In this document: positions 21,335-29,866 of the stretch, piece by piece | Numbering within the stretch: position 1 is the first letter of the stretch | How the letters are laid out: every line of letters begins with the position of its first letter | From: Zopfochytrium polystomum | Lineage: Eukaryota > Chytridiomycota > Chytridiomycetes > Chytridiales > Chytridiaceae | Assembly (NCBI GenBank): GCA_025765615.1 | Contig: JAIVFJ010000018.1 | Span: 372,001 to 436,000, forward strand | Direction: 5' to 3' | Length of the DNA: 64,000 nt | Notes under the pieces: generated by a model | Seen by the model: only the letters and a program-made list of their open reading frames with translations | Told to the model about the DNA's origin: nothing | Database searches by the model: none | Made by a program: the position numbers and the translations under genes

Positions 21335-22173
21335 AGTCCCTGCTGGGCCCTCCTTGTTTTCTCCTCTTGGCTCAGAGGACCCTTAGGAAGTGTCTCAACT
21401 GCATCCACTTGCATGGGTTCAGGAACTGTGAGAGCTTGAGGAACTGGGGTAGGTCTTGATGTAGTTCCTACTTGTCTTTGCTTCAGCCTCTTGGAGTAGA
21501 GTCTGTTGTCAATCTTGATGGCAAGGAGAATGTACTCTTCCAAGGTCTCAGGGATGTGCAGAGACTGGGAGAGCATGTCTTGGATAGACTCATGGAGACC
21601 ATCATGGTACAGCTCCATCAGAGCTGCATCATTGTATCCAGAGTCTCTGGCTAGTTGCTTGAATTGGTTGGTGTAGGCCACACAAGATTGCTTTCCTTGC
21701 TTGATATGCTTGAGCTTGGATCTTGCTGTCCAAGATGCGTAGGGGTCACCAAAGGTAGCTTCCAGCCCCTCCCAGAGCTCTTGCAGGGTGGTGGGTGTGC
21801 TTGGGAGAGATCTGTACCATGATTGAGCTTGACCAGACAGGAGGGTGCTTGTGAAAAGAACCTTGACTTGCTCACTGGGAAATCTTGAAGGTTGGAGAAG
21901 GATGACATTCTCCACAGTGGCCATGAAGTTCCTAAGGTCTTTGGCCAGCCCAGTGAACTTGTCAGGGCTGGGAACCTTGGGCTCTCTTGCTTGGTTGGCT
22001 TGAGGCAGGGGAAGAGCTTGATGTTCTTGTTGGTGAAGTTGTTGTTGAAGCTGGTGCTGCTGGTGAAGGACTTGTTCTTGAAGTTGGTGTGTCTGTCTTG
22101 AAAGGGCTTGTAATTGGTCCATCAAGGCTTGGAAGGCAGTTGCATCAGGGAAGGTGTTGTTTGGGTCAGACAT
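21250..22173 (-). CDS. Gag capsid-nucleocapsid protein
   Basis: A 307-residue protein starting MSDPNNTFPDATAFQALM, with a Gln-rich coiled N-terminus and a capsid-like helical region (FTGLAKDLRNFMATVENV...AQSWYRSLP). It ends in one CCHC zinc knuckle, CFYCGSKEHAVKDC (C-x2-C-x4-H-x4-C). The frame is intact. The heptamer CCCAAAC (plus GTTTGGG, 21271-21277) lies in gag phase as C CCA AAC a few codons before the stop, inside the gag-pol overlap. This is the canonical arrangement for -1 ribosomal frameshifting. Confidence 0.92.
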   Translation of the reverse strand: MSDPNNTFPDATAFQALMDQLQALSRQTHQLQEQVLHQQHQLQQQLHQQEHQALPLPQANQAREPKVPSPDKFTGLAKDLRNFMATVENVILLQPSRFPSEQVKVLFTSTLLSGQAQSWYRSLPSTPTTLQELWEGLEATFGDPYASWTARSKLKHIKQGKQSCVAYTNQFKQLARDSGYNDAALMELYHDGLHESIQDMLSQSLHIPETLEEYILLAIKIDNRLYSKRLKQRQVGTTSRPTPVPQALTVPEPMQVDAVETLPKGPLSQEEKTRRAQQGLCFYCGSKEHAVKDCPRKKHPNSQVQAH

Positions 22174-22200
22174 GATGGCAGAGAGTAGTGGGAGAGGGTG

Positions 22201-22211
22201 AAGTGAATTAT
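22201..22211 (-). promoter_or_regulatory. Self-primer binding site
   Basis: Two bases inside the 5' LTR the element strand reads ATAATTCACTT. Its exact complement AAGTGAATTAT occurs in the LTR (22294-22284) 35 bp downstream of the start of TATAAAA (22329-22323), where the transcript should begin. This is the Tf1 self-priming arrangement (11 paired bases), and no tRNA-complementary site is evident. Confidence 0.75.
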
Positions 22212-22213
22212 GA

Positions 22214-22566
22214 TGTCAGGAACAGGGCAGGACAGGACAAGGCAGACAAGGAACTGAGAGGAGTGATGATTGTATTGGAAACAATAATTCACTTGAGGGA
22301 TGGGACAGGTCCCCCATCCCCCTTTTATACCTTTTGAGAGTCTTCCTTGTCAAGACTCAAAGAAAGTTCCAGAAAGAGCAATTAGTAATACAATGATACC
22401 AATGATACCAATGACAACAAGACAAGTCAGGAAAGCAAAGAAGGTTCCAGAAGGTTCCACAAGGTTCCATGAAGGAATGTTCTAGAAGGTTCCAGAAGGT
22501 TCCAGAAGGTTCCATGAAGGAATGTTCTAGAAGGTTCCAGAGGTTTCCAGAGGGTGATTCATAACA
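22214..22566 (-). repeat. 5' LTR of the chromodomain element
   Basis: 353 bp. Contains a TATA box (22329-22323) and tandem GGAACCTTCT/GAACATTCC motifs in its U3 part, which may bind activators; heat-shock-element-like spacing (nGAAn/nTTCn) is visible but untested. Confidence 0.95.
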
Positions 22567-22571
22567 GGAGC

Positions 22572-22876
22572 GCTGGAATCTGGGTAAACCAGAATCTTGA
22601 TCTGTTTATCAACTGCGGTGTATAATTTTTTGCTTCTTGTGTCAACCTCACACAGTGATGCACATTTCTCGCTTTTTTTTTCTTTTTTTTCTCTTTATGT
22701 CTCAACGTCTTTTTTCTTCGTCCAATGGTTCTGCCAAATATAGTGAAGAGAACATGACCCCTTTAATTGTTGCAGCAATGAACAGACATGCGCAAACAGT
22801 CCTTGCCCTTTTGGAGTTTGGGGCTTGTGAGTGGGATCCTTGCTGAAGGCACTACAATATTGAAAGACATCTTTGG
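22572..22876 (+). pseudogene. Isolated ankyrin-exon fragment and flank
   Basis: At about 22735-22834 the sequence reads YSEENMTPLIVAAMNRHAQT and VLALLEFGA. This is the counterpart of EENRTPLMVAAMNGHSQT and VLALLELGA in the penultimate exon of the ankyrin receptor (about 60645-60740), some 85 percent identical by eye over 95 bp. Nothing else of that gene is present. The rest of the interval is T-rich and non-coding, continuing the target site of the retroelement. Confidence 0.7.
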
Positions 22877-23410
22877 TGTTATGAATGACCCTCTGGAAGC
22901 CTCTGGAACCTTCTAGAACATTCCTTCATGGAATCTTGTGGAACCTTCTGGAACCTTCTTTGCTTTCCTGACTTGTCTTGTTGTCATTGGTATCATTGGT
23001 ATCATTGTATTAATAATTGCTCTTTCTGGAACTTTCTTTGAGTCTTGACAAGGAAGACTCTCAAAAGTATAAAGGAGGATGGGGGACCTGTCCCATCTGT
23101 GAGGACGACAGGCTGTCAAGCCTGTGACCTCAAATAAAAGAGTGTATACCCACTTTTTCACTGATAATTGTGAGGATTATCCACCCGTCTCGAAGCGCGT
23201 TACACACGCATTCGGCTTGGACTCTGCTGTATATATTATTATTTTATTATTATTGGTTGTCCACATAAGACACTGACTGACACTTGTTGTCGCGCCTGCG
23301 TCACCTGTCACTATTATTATTTGTGCCATTATTATTATTATTATTATTATTCTGTACAATGGCTGCAGACCGAGTGACTCAGTGTTTGCTCAACACTGCT
23401 GGCACCGGGC

Positions 23411-23466
23411 TTCCTTGCTCAGTGGTTCGAGCGCTCCCTTCAATTGGGAAGGTGCCAAGTTCGAGA
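23411..23466 (+). other. tRNA-like sequence inside the repeat
   Basis: TTGCTCAGTGGT resembles a pol III A box. It is followed by a possible anticodon arm (TCCC-TTCAATT-GGGA, nominal anticodon CAA) and AAGTTCGAGAC, B-box-like. No acceptor stem pairs, so it is not a working tRNA; it may be a tRNA-derived (SINE-like) piece. The second copy of the repeat (near 25990) has lost the arm. Confidence 0.35.
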
Positions 23467-24181
23467 CATGCAGACTGTTGGGCTGCAAAGTCCACCATGT
23501 TCAGCTAATAACCCCTCACTTTTGGAATGACTAAGGACTGAACCACTTCTGTGGGAGGAGTGCAAAGTCCAGATGCCCAGCTACCATGATGTAATGCCTC
23601 ATATGAGTGGTATGAGAAGACAGGGCTTTTCTTTCTCTTTCTGTTGATGATTTTTACTTATTTTTTCAATTAGTATTTTCTTTTGTTTTGGCTCTTTTTC
23701 TTGTTTTATCTTTTATTTAGTTGTTTGTTTACTGTCTCTCTTTGTGTGTCTTCCTTTCTTTCTGTGGCTGTGGTGAGTGTCTTCTTGTCTGCACCAATCA
23801 TTTCTTGCCAGTTCCTCCACCCCCCCCCTCCACTCTGCTCTGGTGGCTGTCTGCCAAGAAATGGCCCCATGATTCTCTGAGCTGTCTCTCTTTGTTGATG
23901 GCTCAGCCCCATTTGGTGAATCACCCACCCCTTCTGTTCTTTACTGTTTTATTTATTGTTTTGTTGTTTTGTATGTGTTTTCCCTCCTTTTTCCTCTCCT
24001 CCCTGTGATTCCAACCCTCTCCTATTTAAACTGCTGCCCCCCCTTCTTGTTGACTGTGAGAACTGTACCTGAAGTCCCTTGCCTGCCCTTTTCTTCCTGA
24101 CTGTGTGTATGAGCTGGGGGTTGCAGTCCCCTGGTGTGTGACAGGAGGTTGGAGTCCTCTTGGCCATCATGGCAGTGTGCT

Positions 24182-24200
24182 GGGTTCAATCCCCAGTGCA
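24182..24200 (+). other. Isolated tRNA T-arm-like hairpin
   Basis: CTGGG-TTCAATC-CCCAG is a perfect five-pair T-arm with a B-box loop. No complete cloverleaf surrounds it. It is possibly another tRNA-derived fragment within the 2.2-kb unit. Confidence 0.35.
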
Positions 24201-25385
24201 CCTCACCATTCTGCATACTGTTTAGGTTGGACTGGTTAGGAGCCACTTGGTGATGGAAGGATAGAGGGTAAATCTGTGGTGGTGCCTCTAGGTTCCTGTC
24301 AATACATCTAGTCAAATCCAGGTCTCTCAAGGTGATATGAATGAGCTGGCTGGTCAGGTACTGCTGCAGAAATGGTCTCTCAGGTATGCCCCCATCTCCC
24401 TGGTTGTTGGCTCCTGTGGCCTCTGGTGGGCCTGGTCTTCACTGGGTTCAGACCCTCTTTCTCTCAGATTAATGCCTGTGATGTCATGGTGTCACACTTG
24501 TGTGTGGGAGTGGGTTTTAACCTTCCTTGCTTCTAAGATAGGGGATTCCTCTGGCCTGGTGAGGCAGATGTCTGTGTCCTAGTAGGATGAAGCAAGAAGA
24601 GTCCCACTGTCTCCCACCCTGTGTGCCCCCTCCTTGGATTGAGTTGGAACCTCTCTTGGGAGTGAGACAAGATGTGTCTGGTTCTGTTAAGTGGAAAACA
24701 GTTCTGGTTTGATCCAACAGGCATCTCTGCACACTAACTGTTCCTTGTGTTTGCCCTTTGTGTCCAACCCCCTCCAACTTAGGGCTTGTCTTTGGCAGAG
24801 AGGGAGCTGGTGCTCCAAGGTGGTGGCTCCAACAGGTTGGGACTTGGCCACTTTCCTCCCCACTCTCTTGCCTTTCCCCTTGGCTTCTGCCTTGGGAAGG
24901 AGCTGGCACAGATTGGTTGGTGCTGCCTTAGGCGCCGCCTTTGTTGCCCTAAGTCTCATTCCTTACCGAGTGATTCGGTCCCTTTGGCTTTGCCATTGGG
25001 GTTTCTCTGTGTCTTGGACCAGAGGCATTTTGCACTTTCTTTTGTGATTGTGCCACCTTTGTCACACTTTTCTTATGTTTCCCTTTTAGATGTGTGATAA
25101 CTGCTCTTTTTTGTGTTTAAAGAGTTTCTTTTGTGTTTGATGATGGGCTTTAGTAGACTCCAAATACATTTTCCTGTCTGGTGACCCCTAGACACCTTCT
25201 TTTGCCCCTTTTCATTAGATAGGATTGGTATTTAGGCCATTGCTCTATTTCCACCTCCAGCCCAGGGTGAGGAGATTTAGAGAGCACAGTCTCACACATC
25301 GCTCAAGGGAATTATTGTTTCCAATACAATCATCATTCCTCTCAGTTCCTTGTCTGCCTTGTCCTGTCCTGCCCTGTTCCTGACA

Positions 25386-25681
25386 CTACTGATCTGTCCA
25401 AGAGGGGTCTCAAACACAAAGAATGAACATTCAGTGGGACAATCCTCTGAGGGATCGGTGCAGGAGCACCAATTACTCGATTGGCTGCAGGCTGGTGCAA
25501 GGGGAAACAGAAGGGTGCAACACAACTGCAGAATAAAGGAAAAAAGAGGGCAACAGGGTGTTTTATCTTGCAAAGAGCCTATTCTCAAACACAGTGGGAG
25601 CAGTTAATAGTGACAGGACAGACAGGATGCAACCTAGTGCCCCTTGTCAACAGGTGCCATGGGAGCCCTTGTTGACACCAG
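25386..25681. other. Unassigned interval between repeats
   Basis: About 300 bp of sequence between the LTR end and the second copy of the TGTGAGGACG repeat. Short open frames have no recognisable content. Confidence 0.4.
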
Positions 25682-26473
25682 TGTGAGGACGACAGGCCGT
25701 CAAGCCTGTGACCTCAAATAAAAGAGTGTATTCCCACTTTTTCACTGACAATTGTGAGGATTATCCACCTGTCTCAAAGCGCATTATACACGTATTCAGC
25801 TTGGCCTCCGCTGTATTTATCATTATTTATTATTATTGGTTGTCCACATAAGCCACTGACTGACACTTGTTGTGGCACCTACGTCACCTGCCACTATTAT
25901 TATTTGTGCTATTACTATTATTATTATTCTGCACAATGGCTGCAGACTGAATGACTCAGTGTTTGTTCAACTGCTGGCATAGGGCTTCCTTGCTCAGCGG
26001 TTGGAGCGCTAGGCGCCAAGTGCAAAGTCCACCATGTCCAGCTAATAACCCCTCACTTTTGGAGTGACTAAGGACCGAACCACTTCTGTGGGAGAAGTGT
26101 AAAGTCCAGATGCTCAGCTACCATGATGTAATGCCTCATATGAGTGGTATGAGAAGACAGGGCTTTTCTTTCTCTTTCTGTTGATGATTTTTACTTATTT
26201 TTTCAATTAGTATTTTCCTTTGTTTTGGCTCTTTTTCTTGTTTTATCTTTATTTAATTGTTTGTTTACTGTCTCTCTTTGTGTGTCTTCCTTTCTTTCTG
26301 TGGCTGTGGTGACTGTCTTCTTGCTGCACCAATCATTTCTTGCCAGTTCCCCCCTCTGCTCCGGTGGCTGTCTGCCAAGAAATGGCTCCATGATTCTCTG
26401 AGCTGTCTCTCTTTGTTGATGGCTCAGCCCCATTTGGTGAATCACCCACCCATTCTGTTCTTTACTGTTTTAT
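25682..26473 (+). mobile_element. Second, truncated copy of the TGTGAGGACG repeat
   Basis: Collinear with 23098-23952 (TGTGAGGACGACAGGC..., AATAAAAGAGTG, the TTATTATTATT tract, GCCATTTCTTGG-like words), with small deletions. It ends abruptly at TTTTATT where sequence resembling a Helitron terminus starts. Confidence 0.75.
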
Positions 26474-26936
26474 TCCGAGCCCGCGCAGCGGGGGAGGATT
26501 TAATTCTACACGTGAATCCCCCAGGGCCCGATTTTTGACTAGTGAATTAGGGGAACCAATCATTAATTCGCTTAGGGGTTTTGTCAGAAACATTTAGAAA
26601 AAGGGAAAGGACAAAAAAAAAAAGAGGAAAAAAAAAGCAGACAAAATAGCTAAAATAGAAAAAAAAAGCAGACAAAATAGAAAAAAAACAGACAAAATAG
26701 AAAAAAAGCAGACAAAATGGAAAAAAAAGCAAAAAAAAGAGTAGAAAAAATAGAAAAGAGGAGAAAAGGAAAAAAAGGAAAATTACAACAACCCCAGTCC
26801 AACCACCGCAACCGACTCGTTGTCGTCGTCTGTAAGTCTGCTGTCGTCGTCTGCAGCTGCTACCACCACCACCACCACCGCTGTCAGGTCCCAACACAGC
26901 CTGCCGTCCCTGAATCGCAGGCTGCTGCTGCTGCTG

Positions 26937-26957
26937 CTGGCCCGATGCATGTGAGTG

Positions 26958-26989
<32 letters not shown>

Positions 26990-27080
26990 GTGTTTGTGCA
27001 GAAAAATTTTTGTTCTGTCACTTTTCCTCATTGGAATCATGGTGAAAGCCAAAAAAACAAAAAAAAAAAAAAAAAAAAGG
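26937..27080. repeat. (GT)n and A-tract in the Helitron leader
   Basis: A GT run at about 26960-26990 and an A-run at 27060-27078 lie upstream of the initiator reading frame. The preceding 26.6-26.8 kb is a degenerate A-rich minisatellite with AAAAAAGCAGACAAAAT-like units. Confidence 0.75.
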
Positions 27081-27119
27081 AAAAGGAAAATCAGTCCTGC
27101 TACACAGAATGGGTCCAAA

Positions 27120-29517
27120 ACGATCAAGAGCTGGCAAACCAAAACTGACTAAAGAACAAAAGGAAGCCAATCGTCGCGCTTGAGAGGCTGCTGTTCAAGT
27201 CCAAGCTGCCACTGATGCTGTGCTGCGCCAAGCAGTCTCAAGGGCCTCGACACAGAGAAGACTTCCAGTTGGAGCAGCAACTCAAGCTCCAATTCATCCA
27301 CCCATTCGTGTTCAAGCACTTGCTCAGGGTGAAGCACAAGCTGCAGCAGAGGAAGTTTCGCAGCACAACCAAGCAGTTGCACAGCCTGAGAATGAGAGTC
27401 ATGAGGCAAATGAGCCAACACCACAGGTTTCGCTCTCTTTGACTAACTTTTCATATTTGCTTCAGTCAAACTAATTATTGGCATTCTGTAGGACCAAATT
27501 CCTCAAGGCGTGTACTTGCAGCAGTTTGATGCAGCTGAAAATGGTCCTCTGATTGAGCAGCTTTTTGGAAAGACTGCTATGACTCAATTTCACGAGAAAA
27601 TGGCTTGATACAACTCACTTCACTGCACTGTTTGCAGAGAGCTTTGGCCAGCAAAAGACATGCCACTTCCAGTGGCCAACAACTATAAGTGTGACCGGTG
27701 CAAAAAAGGTAAGTTAACCAGTGCTGACTGTTTTTGTTCTGAAGTCCATTCAGATCTGATGAAGCACCAGAATGCTGGGGTTCCCCTTTTTGGAATTGAG
27801 AATGACATGATCCCAGAATTCTCCACCATTGATTTGGAAATAAGACAAGCTCTGAGATCTCTCACTATGGTTGAAGAAATGCTGCTTTCTCCTGTTCTTC
27901 CCATCATGACTGTCTATCAGCTGCGCAGCAATGGCTGAAATGTGCACCGAGACTTTGTGGCAAACTTTCGCCAGCAGAATATTGAGTTTGTGAAGCAAGT
28001 CCCTTGCCTCCCAGCAGCAGTTTCAGTTATTATTGTTCGCAGAGCAAATCAAGATGAACACAGCCAACCTAGAGACTTGACTGTTTGCAGAGCAAGAGTG
28101 CAGATGATTGCAAGGTTTTTGGTCGAGAACCACCCTGACTTCATTGAGCATCGTGTTCAGTTTGACCAGGCTGCTTGTGATGGTCTTCCAGAGAATGGTG
28201 TTCCTCCAGACTTGCCTGTTGCTTTGGATAATGAAGATGAAGGTCAGGGATTGGTTGATGAGAATGCTGTTGTGGATCAGGATCTTGAAGAGCAGGACCT
28301 TAACCCCTATGGAACTATTGTGGATGAAGGAGGGGCAGAGGAGCTTCTTACAGAGCAGGAAAGGGTTCAACAACTGCTGGATTGGCCTGCTGTTGAAGAG
28401 ACTCCACTGAATGAATTTAACACTCCTGGTGAGAATAGCATGCACGAGACTGTTAAACACTGGTTCTTAAAAGCCTCCCTAATTGACAGGTCTGGCCTCC
28501 CTTGCATTTGTGAAGCTATTCCCTCTTGGCCTTGCAGACCCAACCAAGCTTGCATGTGCTTGTAAAGTGGAATTGAAAGATGCAGGGACACATTTGATGA
28601 AGTATTCAGAGCCAGATCCTTGTGATCCCTCTGGGAAGCTTAACTACCCTTTTGCAGAGCATGCACGTTTTCTTTTCTGGATCTACGATTTGGTACGGCG
28701 CCGAAGGGGCCTTGGACAAGCTTCCATTTATTTGCAGCATAACCCAGGAGATGAGGCAATGTCTCTAGATGAGCTTCGGGCAGCATTGGAAGATGAAGTG
28801 GCTAAGGCTGGAATCATGCGTAGAATAACTGCTTATGCTGGCAATATTACTGGTTCTGACAGCTACTGGTATAACAGGCGGCAAGAGTTGGAAGCTGCTT
28901 TTCAGCAGAAGGGTGCAGCAACTGCTTTCTTCACTTTCAGCTATGCAGACAATCATCTTCCAGATTTGCATCACTTGCTGCCAGCAGGGCTTCTTGCATC
29001 CCCGGCAGAAAGGGCTTTGCAAGTTTCTCAGTGCCACACCTTGTGGATTGGTATTTCACAGAGCGCCTTGAAGCATTTGTCGACGCTTTCTTTTCAAAAA
29101 CCTTGAAGAATGATTGGATTTGGTATAGATATGAGTGGCAGGCACGCACAACAGTTCATGCTCATGGTGCTGTCAAGCTTTCAAATGATCCTGGCCTTAT
29201 GGACCTATGCGGCATAGTGTGGACTGGAAGGGAAGTTGCCAAGAAACTGGCCAATCCAGAAGCACTGGAAGTGGAGAATCTTGATCCAGAAAGTCTGCGT
29301 GAACTTGTTGAAGCAGGGAAGACAGCTGAGAGAAGAGTCTGCCACTATGTGGACACACTCATCTCTGCCTACGATCCACAACAGACTGTGCAGAATCCAA
29401 CTGGCACTGTTCCAGATCCCCATCCATCATCTGTTGATATTTCAGGGATACTTGATCAAGCTGAAGAAATGGCCAAGGATCCCCCCAAACCGTATGCGTG
29501 TATGTACAAGTGCTGAA
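27120..29517 (+). pseudogene. Helitron replication initiator (Rep/HUH) pseudogene
   Basis: Starts MGPKRSRAGKPKLTKEQ, then meets a stop. Further pieces: YNSLHCTVCRELWPAKDMP with YKCDRCKKGK (zinc-cluster region), DLEIRQALRSLTMVEEMLLS and PVLPIMTVYQLRS (the conserved pre-Rep block), a long linker, and the Helitron_like_N region FFTFSYADNHLPDLHHLLPA, VDWYFTERLEAFVDAFF and WIWYRYEWQARTTVHAHGAV. The HAH is the HUH metal site; CHYVDTLISAY contains the expected tyrosines. Stops and frameshifts break it at several points, and it ends at 29517 before any helicase motif. Intron-like GTAAGT sites also occur (27709), so not every frame change is a lesion. Confidence 0.82.
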
Positions 29518-29574
29518 AATAAATAATAAATTAGGCGGGCTTGGGGTATGGCCTGTCAGGCACCCCATCCCTAG

Positions 29575-29866
29575 GCAGTCAGGCAGTCTCCGTCAGTCAC
29601 CGAAAAAGAAAATATGTTGAGAAAACCCTGGCGCAACGGAAATTGTTAAGACGAAAGTAGTAAAAGCAGGCCCAATAATAAAGACGGGTTAGCTGCAAAT
29701 ACACTTTGATAATGCCTTGGAAACTAAAGAACTGGGAGCAAAATAGGGGTCCCAATCCTTGCAGTTTTATGACAGGTACGCTTGTTTTTGCGAATAAAAT
29801 CCCTAGACTTTATCACTGAGACATCGGTGTAGTCTCACAGTTTTCTCCTGCAACAGAATCATCACT
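29575..29866. other. Unassigned spacer between transposon remnants
   Basis: About 290 bp. No coding signal. It may contain the decayed 5' end of the copia element that follows. Confidence 0.4.

Larger units (their letters stand above)
19386..22566 (-). mobile_element. Non-autonomous Tf1/sushi-type chromodomain retroelement
   Basis: A 3,181-bp LTR element on the minus strand. Both LTRs are 353 bp and look identical on reading, and the target duplication GGAGC is perfect (19381-19385, 22567-22571), so insertion is recent. Order: 5' LTR, self-primer site, gag, -1 frameshift, protease-like domain, then directly an integrase zinc-binding remnant, integrase C-terminus and chromodomain, polypurine tract, 3' LTR. 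Reverse transcriptase, RNase H and the integrase catalytic core are absent. Its mobility must therefore have depended on enzymes supplied by a full-length relative, or the deletion arose after insertion. Confidence 0.93.
23098..25296 (+). mobile_element. 2.2-kb TG...CA unit nested in the LTR
   Basis: Bounded by TGTGAG and CTCACA (perfect 6-bp inverted ends) and by the 4-bp duplication CATC (23094-23097 and 25297-25300). It looks like a very long solo LTR or a non-autonomous element. Near its left end a hairpin (ACAGGC...GCCTGT) is followed by AATAAA. Partial copies occur at 25682-26473 (same strand, left end) and 10344-11075 (opposite strand, right end). No coding capacity is evident. Confidence 0.65.
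22877..25385 (+). mobile_element. Tf1/sushi-type LTR interrupted by a 2.2-kb unit
   Basis: The LTR begins TGTTATGAATGACCC at 22877, breaks after GTCCCATC at 23097, and resumes at 25301 with GCTCAAGGGAATTATTG to end CCTGACA at 25385. It is more diverged from the 353-bp consensus than the intact copies and has an internal deletion. No clear target duplication flanks it. It is therefore an older insertion that received a later one. Confidence 0.8.
26474..29574 (+). mobile_element. Degenerate Helitron, helicase part missing
   Basis: Left boundary: TCCGAGCCCGCGCAGCGGG, GC-rich and able to form hairpins, interrupts the preceding repeat. Right candidate boundary: TGGGGT...GCCTGTCAGGC...ACCCCA, a strong hairpin, followed by CCCTAG (CTRR-like, ending 29574). 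Between them lies a replication-initiator pseudogene, but none of the Pif1-like helicase that normally follows. The flanking bases do not clearly show the A/T insertion target, so the termini are tentative; the Helitron identity rests on the protein. Confidence 0.6.
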
